A DNA stretch of 64,000 nt. Source: Paramacrobiotus metropolitanus. Lineage: Eukaryota; Tardigrada; Eutardigrada; Parachela; Macrobiotidae. A program made the position numbers and the translations under genes. Shown piece by piece: positions 19,828 to 30,100 of the stretch; the stretch's first letter is position 1; every line of letters starts with the position of its first letter. The notes under the pieces were generated by a model. It did no database searches and had not been told where the DNA came from. It worked only from the letters and a program-made list of their open reading frames with translations. The stretch is taken from the NCBI RefSeq assembly GCF_019649055.1, contig NW_026570325.1, positions 1 to 64,000 of the forward strand, in the 5' to 3' direction.

Positions 19828-22017
19828 ATGGAGTATCTGGGGTTCGTGGTAAACCACCGAGGTCGCCACATTTACCAAAACCGCGTCAAGGCACTGCGCG
19901 ATATGGCCCGGCCGACCAACATCAGCGAACTCCGAGCGTTCATGGGTCTGGCCAACCATTACGGGAAGTTCGTACGCGACCTGTCCGGGAAGTGTGCGCC
20001 ATTCCACAACCTCCTCAAGGCTGGAGTCCTCTGGTCCTGGTCCAAGGACTGCAAAACGCAGTTCCTTTCTTTAAAGCAGCAGATTGTCCGCGCGACATCC
20101 CTGGTTCATTACGACCCCCGGATGCCTCTGGTCCTCGCCGCGGACGCGTCACAATACGGCATTGGCGCCGTGATCCGCCACCGTTTTCCGGACGGCACGG
20201 AACGACCAATCGCGCACGCCTCGAAGACGCTCACAGCCGCCGAAAAGAACTACGGCCAGATAGAAAAGGAGGCCCTGGCACTGGTGTTTGGGTGCCGGAA
20301 GTTCCATCAATATATCGCTGGGCGCGAGTTCACTTTGTGCACTGACCACAAACCGCTGCTCAGTATGTATGGTCAACGGAAAGGAGTGCCGGTGGGGACT
20401 GCAAACCGCCTCCAACGGTGGGCGCTGATGCTGATGGGATATTCGTTCAGCATCGAATACCGCCGCACCGAGGAGTTTGGCCAAGCTGACGGACTGAGCC
20501 GCCTGCCACTGCATTCGACGCAGCTGGATGGCCTGCCCGCTCTGGGGATGGACAGTGTGGTCAACGCTGTTCACGTCGACAACGTGTCGCGTTTCCCGGT
20601 CTCGGTGGAAGCGATCGCCGAGGAAACAGCCAGAGATCCGGAACTGTCCACCGTGTATGGATACTTTATGAACGGCTGGCCGTCGACGGTAGATACCCTA
20701 GCGCGTTCCTACAAGCGACTAGAGCACGAGCTCGTCACCATCAACGGCTGCGTATGCTGGGGATCCCGGACCGTCGTGCCATCGAAGCACCGGCAGCAGA
20801 TCCTGGATTACCTTCGCAGCGCCCACATGGGAGCGGGGAAGATGAAGGGTGAAGCACGAGGATACTGTTGGTGGCCTAACATGAACAAAGACATCGAACG
20901 AATGTCCAGTGAATGCCGAATTTGCACTGAACGCGCAAAAGAAACGGCAAAGATCCCGCTGGCGCAGTGGGAAGTGCCGGATGCACCTTGGAAGAGGCTC
21001 CACATGGACTTCACCGGTCCATTTCACGGCACAATGCTGCTAGTGATTCTGGACGCCATGTCGAAGTGGCCGGAGGTGATCCAGATGAAACACGCCACGT
21101 CCGACGGCGTTCTGGAGGCCCTCCTGAATCTGTTCAGCCGTTACGGAGCCTGCACCGAAATCGTCACCGTTAACGGTACGCAGTTTACCTCGCAAGAGTT
21201 TCCAAATTTCTGCACGGTACACAGCATCCGACATCTGCGTACACCACCTGGCCACCCACAGCCGAACGACCAGGCGGAGCGCTACGTTCAAACCTTTAAG
21301 GACGGAATCAGCAACCTGATGGCCGACCGGAAGCCATTGCCCACAGCTCTGCGGGAATTCCTGTTCCGATACCGGAACGCGCCACAGGCCACAACTGGCA
21401 AGTCGCCAGCGGAATTGTTTCTGAGCCGCAAACTGCGTGGTCAGCTGGACTTGCTGGTGCCTGTTCTAATGACAACAGTGGAGCGTAACCGGAAGCGTTA
21501 CCAGCGAAATTTCGACCAACGGACACAGGAGAAGCATTTCCAAGTTGGCGATTACGTAATGGTACGGATTACCGTCCGAACCGCGCAGTTGATTGGCAGC
21601 GTGGACAGCTGGTTAAGCGTGAAGGTACCTGCATCTGGGTTGTCGTGGTCAACGAAATTGACCTGCGAAGGCACGAAAATCAGATGCGACCGAGGCATTG
21701 GCTGCACCCAGACGAGCGTGCGCTACCGAATCCACCAGCTGCACCTGTCGTACCTGTCGCACCAAAGATACCGGGTGTACCGAAAGTACCAGTCGCATCG
21801 CCAGCAGCGCCTGCGCAGACGGCTGCACTGCCTAACGATGTCATTCCGGAAGCGATCACAAAGCAGGATGCTGGTGGACAGATCGGTACTGATAAAACGC
21901 CTGAACTTACATTACCGTCTGTCGATAGCGCCAAACCAGCGAAGCCAGCGAATGCGAAAAATGCTAAGAAAACGCTACGCGTTCCTGAAGCGAAAATTGA
22001 TACCAGTTCCCAACTGA
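19828..22017 (+). pseudogene. Pol part 2 of gypsy element 2: RNase H and integrase
   Basis: The frame opens in the reverse transcriptase thumb (YLGFVVNHRG, ELRAFMGLANHYGKFV) and runs through RNase H (VLAADASQYGIGAVI, TDHKPLL, DGLSRL). The integrase zinc domain follows (H and CRICTE), then the core: LHMDFTGPF with the first catalytic Asp, then VTVNGTQFTSQEF, where the second catalytic Asp is replaced by Val, then PNDQAERYVQTF with the catalytic Glu. Near 21567 the frame is lost. The proper C-terminal sequence continues in another frame (21645-22103). With the Asp missing, the integrase would be inactive even without the other lesions. Confidence 0.87.
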
Positions 22018-22103
22018 AGCCACCAGAAGCAGAAGTGCGACGAAGCGGAAGAGACCGAAAAGAACCGGATCGACTGATCGCGGATCCAAAATTCGGACGC
22101 TAA
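21567..22103 (+). pseudogene. Integrase C-terminal tail of gypsy element 2, out of frame
   Basis: In the frame ending at 22103 the sequence reads as the usual end of a gypsy integrase: a WQRGQLVKREG-like barrel, LRRHENQMRPR, a Pro/Ala/Val-rich linker and a basic RRSGRDRKEPDR end. It is shifted relative to the preceding integrase frame by an indel near 21567. No chromodomain is visible. Confidence 0.75.
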
Positions 22104-22337
22104 TTTTATTTTTGGCTTTGGTTGAGTGGGTTTCCCCACTGGGGGAGGTGTCAGATATATGTGTGTATACACCTGACCTTTCTGCATAGCAACGTTATGT
22201 ACTGTATTTTCACGAGTTTAAGGGACACGAAAATGCCTTAGGTCTGCTCGCAGCCACCCGGGGCCTGCAGCTACGTTCAAACTGGTTCACTGACAATGCT
22301 GTTCACAACTGCAGGGAATTTTCAGTTTCGAAAAAAC

Positions 22338-23846
22338 CGTAGTGCATATGAAGCCGCGTATTTAACATACTTGTCTAAGTGCGGACAGAGCCATAAAACA
22401 ATAAACCATGTGCGGGACCAGTGGTCGTGGCCTACCGCTTTGAACATGGAACAGCCGCTTCGTAAGTAAACAGAAGCCGACGAATCAGCGGCCTGTAACC
22501 TTGCATAAGTGTAACAATGGTAACATTTGTGTGTAACAGCGGCATATTAGGGAAACTGTTACTGGTCGATACAACATGCCATTAACAAAACCGTAAACGA
22601 CGAGTCGGTATTCAACATACATAATTATACTGTACTCGTATATCTGTACTGGACTAATTCGTCGTTACTGTACAAAACGGTATTTACTCGTAGTGATCTT
22701 ATTGTTAATTGTGAAATTACTTATGTGCTTTTGCATAGTATAATGAATTAATTTAGGTATTTATGCTGTTATATTCAAGTAAATATGGAAATAACTGCAT
22801 AGTTATTACCATTACTACCTTTATTCATGAAATTAATAAGCCACGACCACACTGACAAACAAACAAAAAGCAAAAAATCGCACACGACATTGATGTATAA
22901 AATTAAACGCAAAAAAATTAAACAAAATTAAAAATTAAATTAAACAAAAAAACAAATCAATAGTTTTCGTCCGAATTTTCTTCAACACTGCTGCCCAAGC
23001 CACCGTAATATTTGATCGCCTGCTTATTTGCATAAGCATGTTTGCTGGCATCGCTTAGAATCGTCTGTTCAGCATTGTTCACGTAAATGCTACCAGTGGA
23101 CATATAACAGTGACCAGCAGACGCCAGATGGAGGTAGCTGCCACTCACGTTACTGTCTTTCCTATTTGAGCTCCGAATGCATTGAACGGAGCTGACTAAA
23201 TAAACAAGCAAACGGTACGGCGGCGAGGAAGCGGTCAAAGGGCCAGTCCCGCACATATTCTTGGTCTGTTCCCTTTCAAATACTTCAATTACGCGGCTTC
23301 ATATGCACTACGGAAAAATATGTACTACTCGAAGTGGAAGTGGCTTATTAATTTCATGAATAAAGGTAGTAATGGTAATAACTATGCAGTTATTTCCATA
23401 TTTACTTGAATATAACAGCATAAATACCTAAATTAATTCATTATACTATGCAAAAGCACATAAGTAATTTCACAATTAACAATAAGATCACTACGAGTAA
23501 ATACCGTTTTGTACAGTAACGACGAATTAGTCCAGTACAGATATACGAGTACAGTATAATTATGTATGTTGAATACCGACTCGTCGTTTACGGTTTTGTT
23601 AATGGCATGTTGTATCGACCAGTAACAGTTTCCCTAATATGCCGCTGTTACACACAAATGTTACCATTGTTACACTTATGCAAGGTAACAGGCCGCTGAT
23701 TCGTCGGCTTCTGTTTACTTACGAAGCGGCTGTTCCATGTTCAAAGCGGTAGGCCACGACCACTGGTCCCGCACATGGTTTATTGTTTTATGGCTCTGTC
23801 CGCACTTAGACAAGTATGTTAAATACGCGGCTTCATATGCACTACG
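22338..23846. repeat. 507-base near-perfect inverted repeat with a 495-base spacer
   Basis: 22338-22844 is the reverse complement of 23340-23846 with only one mismatch seen by eye (CTGTAACC against CTGTTACC). A third, shorter and diverged piece of the arm end (TTACGCGGCTTCATATGCAC) lies at 23290-23310 in the spacer. Any transcript across the region would fold into a hairpin of about 500 base pairs. The spacer has a 99-codon minus-strand frame of unknown content. Confidence 0.95.
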
Positions 23847-24032
23847 ATTTTTCCTTCTTTTTTGGATATCCACTACGAAATTCTGAACGCAATAATTCGG
23901 AAAAACCAAAAGTAACTCCCTCAACTCGGCTTTTGCACAAGCGCTTTGCGACTTGAAACGGCGGCCTAGCTGCTGATAGGACAGGACTGATAGATTTTGT
24001 TCGTGCTGATCACCACACAAAGATTGGCACAA
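23723..24032 (-). CDS. Possible transposase exon inside the nested TIR element
   Basis: The minus strand has an open frame of about 100 codons ending at a strong splice donor (CTTC then GTAAGT, plus 23717-23722). Its second half (KNRSAYEAAYLTYLSKCGQ and on) also exists in the left arm of the inverted repeat, on the plus strand (22330-22461) with the same donor. No downstream exon could be followed. It is probably the start of a transposase gene, but the family is not recognised; there is no visible DDE motif in this fragment. Confidence 0.4.
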
Positions 24033-24635
24033 ACTGATTGAAACGGGCTTACCTCGCTCAAATTAAGAACTCATGCACTCCGAAAACCAAAACAAATGAT
24101 AGAACATAGAGAAAGCCTAAACGATTCTGCAGAAACGCAAAGGAACAATGTTGCCCCTAGTTCCCCCCCCCTGGCCAGGGGTAGTCACTGGCACACAGTG
24201 CAGCAGTCAGTAGAATCATAATTTTGGGCCAATTAGCAAAGCGAATTTGCCATTATAAATTCTGCTAACATAACTTTTTCGATAATCATGGATATCCAGA
24301 AACGAAGAGTACTACGGATTGTGAAACTTCAAACAGTAGCCCGTAATGAGCAATAGCAAATTCAAAAATTAATTTTTAATTTCAGGGCTGAGTGAGCAGA
24401 ACTGAACGTAGCTGCAGGCCCCGGGTGGCTGCGAGCAGACCTAGGGCATTTTCGTGTCCCTTAAACTCGTGAAAATACAGTACATGAGTCAATGTTTTGG
24501 TTTTGCTGACAGTCAGTCAGCGACCTGCGAGTTTGATAATAAATATACGTTTATTATCACGCCACGACAGAAACATGTGAAAAAATTAATCGCAGTCAAT
24601 CCCACCAGCGTGATCGGTATACCTCGTATTCTTTC

Positions 24636-24790
24636 ATATACGATATTTCTTAGATATCTTAGGTTTCTTAGGTTTCTTAGGTTTTCTTAGGTTTCTTAGA
24701 TTTCTTGGGTTTCTTTGTTTTCTTAGGTTTCTTAGGGTTTCTCAAGTTTTCTTAGATTTTCTCTTTCTTAGTTTTCGTAGTTTTCTTAGC
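24636..24790. repeat. Degenerate TTCTTAGG microsatellite
   Basis: About 150 bases of imperfect TTTCTTAGG/TTTCTTAGA repeats just right of gypsy element 2. Nothing else is seen up to the next gene apart from the direct repeat at 24892. Confidence 0.85.
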
Positions 24791-24891
24791 GGCTGGGACC
24801 AACGCAATCAACCGTTGCGAAGTGTGCATTGCGTAACAAACTTGCGCCGCAAAAGTTTGTGTACGGAGGTAGATCCCGTAAACTGGTTTAT

Positions 24892-24969
24892 ATGAATACT
24901 AATTATCTGTGCCAGGAATTCGGCCCTCTTATTCGGCGCCGGTGATCTCAGCTTCTGCTCATCCAATTT
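24892..24969. repeat. Direct repeat copy 2, right of gypsy element 2
   Basis: Partner of the repeat at 17341-17425. The minus-strand frame here is longer (25092-24808) and continues outside the repeat on both sides, which makes this copy the better candidate for a real exon. No function recognised. Confidence 0.55.
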
Positions 24970-25920
24970 TCCTACTTCAAAATGCGTTAGAAACCTCTCG
25001 ATCACGCGGGTGTTCTGAGACCAGTTATTGCTTGCTGTGTGCAGAACCTCATGACCAGTGGTCACTTTAAAGCTTGTTACCATGGATGCCATAAGGCTGA
25101 CAAGGGCGGGTGCTCGCTCTTGTGCTTCTTAATCTGCAGATTTCTAGGGAAACAGCTTATTTCTAACGATGTTGCAACGTACTGCATGATTTGACGGTAA
25201 CAAAATTCTAAAAATAGTCGCAAGCCAATATTCATCCGTGCTCAGCTTGTACTTAATATTTTTGTAATTTGGTTATGAATCAAAACTCACACTAACTTAT
25301 TACTGGTATTGCGCTACAAGTTGAATACAGTACTGTAATAATATGGACATCGAACATATTCGTACTCTTTATTGTTCTGTGGCATTTGGTTTTTTGTTGA
25401 ACCTCCACATTTCCTGGTTTAATCCATCCGCCAGGATTGCGCTTTTTAATAGCTGCAACCTGCCTGTGGCAAATCCGCAAATGTGAATATTTACGATTAT
25501 ATTAAGGTAGAAGAAACTACAGTACACAAAAACAAACGGTGTACCGATCATTTTTTAGCGCATTGAGCCGTACGTAGTAGACGGACTGACGGATGTATTA
25601 AATAATATTAAATCCAGCGCATGAGTCACGCTTGAACTGTGTACTGAACGGATTATCCGCCTCGGGCAAATGTGAACAAACAGCCACCTGCTAGCGCGAC
25701 CACTGATCAAACGACGCTAGATTTTTCTACCGAAAGCCGCAGCCGCTGCGAACAACACAATTGTATGCCAATATGTAATACGATGGCAGCCGCGCGATAA
25801 ACAGGACACGTGTGTTACAGCTATCACAACATTCTTCCGCGCAAACATCCATCAGCAATAATCATCATACAATCATCTGTTGTTGTGCAGCATGTTTTCT
25901 GCTGCATCGTCTCCGGTTCA
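24970..25920. other. Intergenic upstream of the glycosyltransferase gene
   Basis: No convincing gene. The last 200 bases, before 25921, should hold the promoter and 5' UTR of the glycosyltransferase gene; an open frame runs in from 25810 but has no ATG before 25921. Confidence 0.4.
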
Positions 25921-27150
25921 ATGCCTACCCACCGCTGGCGCCTGTTTGTCCTGTGGATGCTTATCATATTCCCCTGTGATTATGCCCTCTCCAAGGCCCG
26001 TCCGAAGAAACCACCCAAGAAGAAGTATTTCCTCACAGCCTGCGCCATGATCAAGAACGAACTGAACGTCGTCCTGGAATGGATTGAATTCCACCGTCTG
26101 CAGGGTGTGGAGCATTTCGTCTTCCTGGACGATGAGAGCACGGACGATATCTACCTGCTCCCGCGGCTGTACGCCGCCATCGGCCATCCCGACATGATCG
26201 AAATCCTACCGCAGAATTATCGTCGTCGTCAGAAACCCAATAATTTCACGTATCTCGAATACATGGACGGCCAGATGGAGGGGCTGAATCAGTGTAATAA
26301 ACGCTTTAAGGGCGTCTCCGAATGGCTGCTGATCAGCGATGTGGATGAGTTTATGTTCTCCCCCAAGTATCCCACCCTGGTGGAGTATATCCGCAGTGAA
26401 GCGAGCGAAGCCATTAGTATTATCTACGCGGAGGCGCTGCGTTTCGGGGCGGGTGGCGTTGTCGATGAGAATCGCGTGCGTTTCACACTGGATCCGTACT
26501 CCCAGCACGTTCTCGTTATCAACGACGTCTTCAACGGGGAGATGCTGCTGACGTCACGCAACCGCTACCGCGCCCCTTTAAATGGTCTGGAAGACGACTG
26601 GGAAGAGAAGTACAACGCGACATGTCTGAAGTTGAAATACCCGGATGATTGTCACCATAACAACGGCAAATCCATCTGGCGACCAGAACGCTGCGGATTG
26701 GCCGGTGTACACTACTGTATGGAGGATCATCTGAACGGTGACTGGCTGGAACCTAGCATCCATGAATTACGCTTGAACCACTACGCGTTCCGCTCGAAAG
26801 AACACATGGAGGAATTGGGAAAAATCGAGATGGGACGGTTGAAGCATTTTGTCTTTAATAAACTGGATAAGGTGTGGTTCTCCACGGTGGAGGATAATTC
26901 CACGGGGATTTTTCGGGAGGCGCTGCTGCAGCGTTTGGAGGTGTTCCCCATGTTGACGCTGTACCATGCGCGTGCCCAGAGCGTGTCGCTGGCCAACTGG
27001 ATTACGTTTTATTTCCCCAGTGCGACGGGGAGGTCGCTGTTCTACGTGGTGTTTTCGCTGTACGGGATGATCGCGGTCGGGTTATGTGTGTTGCTCAGTG
27101 GGATGGTGGCCAGGTTGCTGCTCAATCGACGACGAAAGAGTGTGATATGA
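25921..27150 (+). CDS. Glycosyltransferase family 92 protein
   Basis: A single exon of 409 residues from the ATG at 25921. The open frame extends upstream to 25810 but without an ATG. Residues 1-25 are a hydrophobic signal anchor (WRLFVLWMLIIFPCDYAL), followed by a basic stem. The catalytic region has YFLTACAMIKNELNVVLEWIEFH, VEHFVFLDDESTD and the DxD-type WLLISDVDEFMF (about residues 135-146), typical of GT92 (formerly DUF23). Conserved Cys pairs follow at residues 225-265. A second hydrophobic segment near the C-terminus (VVFSLYGMIAVGLCVLLSGMV) precedes a basic tail. GT92 enzymes are Golgi glycosyltransferases; nematode members add galactose to core fucose of N-glycans. The substrate here is not known, and the C-terminal membrane segment is unusual. 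Confidence 0.88.
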   Translation: MPTHRWRLFVLWMLIIFPCDYALSKARPKKPPKKKYFLTACAMIKNELNVVLEWIEFHRLQGVEHFVFLDDESTDDIYLLPRLYAAIGHPDMIEILPQNYRRRQKPNNFTYLEYMDGQMEGLNQCNKRFKGVSEWLLISDVDEFMFSPKYPTLVEYIRSEASEAISIIYAEALRFGAGGVVDENRVRFTLDPYSQHVLVINDVFNGEMLLTSRNRYRAPLNGLEDDWEEKYNATCLKLKYPDDCHHNNGKSIWRPERCGLAGVHYCMEDHLNGDWLEPSIHELRLNHYAFRSKEHMEELGKIEMGRLKHFVFNKLDKVWFSTVEDNSTGIFREALLQRLEVFPMLTLYHARAQSVSLANWITFYFPSATGRSLFYVVFSLYGMIAVGLCVLLSGMVARLLLNRRRKSVI

Positions 27151-30100
27151 ACGCGCGGCGTATGACATTTTTTTTGTGGATTTTTTTTTCTGTGGTTTTG
27201 TAAGAAATGATGTTTATTTTTTCTGCATGAATCTTGCCATAGAAAGTTCCGGAATAGACGGAATATACTTCCGGAAGTGAACGTTATCTGTCTTTGTATA
27301 ATCTCTGCACAGATCTATAGTATGGTTTACCAAAAATTCATTTTGTTTGGATAGAAGATTTTCGCTTTTGGGAGAGTGAAAGACCGAAAATTAAGAATAA
27401 ACGACTATTTTTGGCATCTTACAGGCGCACAATAAAATGTTGTTATTATTTTGTTTCGGGTGTCGGCAGAATACCAAAATGCGCAACATATAGTAGGGCA
27501 CTAAGTAACCCAGTTAATCAAAGCAATAACACGTCATTTTATCTGGATAACTGAACTTGAACAAATATTTACTTCACACGGTCTAAATCCAGAAATCCGT
27601 GCTTAGCGAAACATGTTTATTACTCCGCAAGCTGTGTGAGTGTGTGGTGCAACCTACACACTGCAGTAAATACACTTCATAATATCATCGATAATTATTT
27701 TTTTATTAGCATTTTATAATAATTACCTATATGCGTATTCAGCCGCATGCATGGTTGATTCAACAACAATTTGTTGGATTCTGTGTTCCTTCTATAATAA
27801 TATGTACATCGCATTATTAATTTAGTAAGTACAATTGTACGTAATGTTAGTCAATATTCGCTATTAACGAACGAATCATTCTAGCCTAAATTTAAATTAA
27901 TTTTAATCCAAAACAAGACAGATGTAGATATATTATAAGCACACTGTACAGTACGTATATTCTAAGGATTTCCCGTTGTTGTTTTCCCATACGTAAATCC
28001 GTAATCAAGCAGGTAAAATGGTTATGTGGCTTGCAACATACCAGATCTCAAAAGTGCAGCAGTAATGTTTTCTTATCGTAAGAAAACATTACAGCTGTGT
28101 GTCCTTCTATAGAAGGTGAATTTATGTCAAAAGACTGTAGGATAGCTACGCGGTAGCTTTAAAGCTTGGGACACTGCCACATGCGGCCAGGAACTAGGAA
28201 GACTATGTACATGTACAATGTGCAGAATGCTTCTGCACACGTGCTATATTCTTGCAAAAAACATCACTTTAACGTGTATACAACCGTATATACAACCGTG
28301 TATGCATTAAGAGATCAAGGATCAGATATAACTGAGCAGTTAATAAAAAACCCGAATTTTTTACTCTCCCCTTTTCCGTAGATTATTATAATTACTCAGT
28401 ACTAGCAATAGGTTTGCAGCCCCCTTGGAATGTTCTCGGCTATAATAGTACACAATAAATCTTTTATATTAGATTGTTTAACATTTATAGAATACTACAT
28501 TAGTGCTTATATATTATGTCATTACGTTGTATACTCGTATAAACTCGTACGATCGTATCTTGTGATTGCGTTAATATAACTGTCATACTTTGTACAATAA
28601 ATTTAAAGGTTATTCTTATTCTTGGATCATATATTATGCATACAACGCGTGTCTATATTCGTATTATCGTACATGCTATGCATTTACTTCCAAGTTCCCA
28701 CATCTGTCAGCTTCTAATTTCAAAATTCGATGCATCTTTTTATTATCTATTAAAGGTCAAGTACATTTATTCCCGCAACTTAAAACTGTAACTTATTATA
28801 AACGTCATAAACGTCGGCAGAAATGGCATAATCATCTTCAAAAAACATACATTTCATCCAAGAATTTGCCCATTGCATGGCGCCCTTCTCAGGATGGATG
28901 CATGCTGCGTTGCCGTTTTCGATTTGTTGAGCTGGCGGAAAAATTCCAAATTTTCTGATGTGACTTTATTTATATAATTATATGCAAATAATTTAAGTCT
29001 TCTTTGTCACCCTACGAGTAGAGTAAACGGCAGTAGTCTAAGTTTTCAAACGCCGAGTAAAATTATTACCTCTGAGGCTCTGCGGTTAATTGATCGAACT
29101 AATTTGTTTTGCCCGATAATAATTATTACTTTTTCTACAGAATCGCCGATCAGCGTAAAATTGCTTCAGTATTATTCAACCCGCTCTTCTAATGGAAGAA
29201 ATTTTTCTGTGCCGACCGGCATTGCACGTTACACAGGTGGGGAAAAATATCAGACAAGTTAAAAAGTACAAACTGTGCACAATTTATTGCTGTAACGGGT
29301 TTAATTTTTGAATATAACTTATAGACAGCAAATTTTGTGATGCCCATGTGCAGTAGTACCTACTTATGGTTAGCTGTTACGGCGTATGTATTCATTGTCA
29401 GTACACGGTACGTACGACGCGCCATGCTCCCGCTTATTTATTTGTTCGACGCCGTATATTTATTTATATATTGTTTTCTGTAAATCTTAAAGTCTAGCGC
29501 GCAATTTTCTTTTCTTGTTAGGCTCATAAGTGTTATTAATTATTACCATTGAGATTATTTTAATTTCGCAGTAGTACTAATATACAGATTTGTTTTATTC
29601 TTAATTTTGACAATTTAACGTATTTCGTAGAAGTACATATTTTAAAATTGCAACAAACATCGCATTTTGCTTACAATGCGAATTTTTTCGTTGGCCGGTG
29701 CGTGTAGTGCGCGACCGGTCTGATTCACATGAGCGGTAGCGATAATCGCGCCATATGCGCAGAGTCGCAAATACTGGGCTATACACCGACACCGCGCGTA
29801 CGTACGTGGGAGTTTCCTTTTTTGGAGTTTCCGCTTCTCCGCGCGCGCTAGCTGCATAACGCGCGTGGATCGATAAAAAGTGGTTGGGTGGCATTTTTAT
29901 GCAGCGTGTGTGAGCGACTTGCGTTTCTCACACACTCACATATTCGCATGGACGTAAACGCGCGGTGTACATTGCGGCAGACAGTGAAAGAACACAGCAA
30001 CAATTTATTGCCACTCGCCAGTTACGTAACCAGCGTCAGTCAAGCGCGTCTGTTCCGACAAACGACCAGTGAATAGTCACGGCGATTCGCACACGGCGGT

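Larger units (their letters stand above)
22202..24480. mobile_element. Nested DNA transposon with 78-base terminal inverted repeats
   Basis: It splits the 3' LTR of gypsy element 2. The ends are CTGTATTTTCACG and its reverse complement. The inverted repeats 22202-22279 and 24403-24480 match except for about one base. The flanks fit a TA target duplication (22200-22201 and 24481-24482); a GTAC duplication with the ends moved by one base is an equal reading. Inside are a long inverted repeat and a minus-strand ORF likely to be part of a transposase. TA plus TIRs points loosely to Tc1/mariner-like transposition, but I recognise no catalytic domain. Confidence 0.85.
22149..24569 (+). repeat. 3' LTR of gypsy element 2, split by a nested element
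   Basis: The left part (22149-22201) and right part (24481-24569) together match the 5' LTR. The break is at GTAC. It is preceded by the polypurine tract at about 22140-22148. The interruption is the TIR element described separately. Confidence 0.93.
17612..24574 (+). mobile_element. Ty3/gypsy-type LTR retrotransposon 2, inactive, with nested insertion
   Basis: Complete boundaries are visible: a 5-base target duplication GAAAC (17612-17616 and 24570-24574), TG...CA LTRs, a purine-rich tract GGGGGAGG just before the 3' LTR, and Gag then Pol in gypsy order on the plus strand. Without the 2.28 kb insertion in its 3' LTR the element is about 4.7 kb. Three coding lesions are visible: a 104-base tandem duplication in reverse transcriptase, loss of an integrase catalytic Asp, and a frameshift in the integrase tail. 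LTR copies differ at only a few positions over the aligned 140 bases, so insertion was fairly recent compared with the coding damage. Confidence 0.93.

Noticed and set aside
20681-20690. CCGTCGACGG in gypsy element 2 as a member of the palindrome array
   Set aside because: Isolated, lacks the GG-N-GTC arm pattern and is 18 kb from the cluster; a single 10-base palindrome is expected by chance in GC-rich DNA.
24121-24240. CRISPR-like or satellite array in the nested element
   Set aside because: No regular repeat-spacer structure here or anywhere in the window; the genome is eukaryotic.
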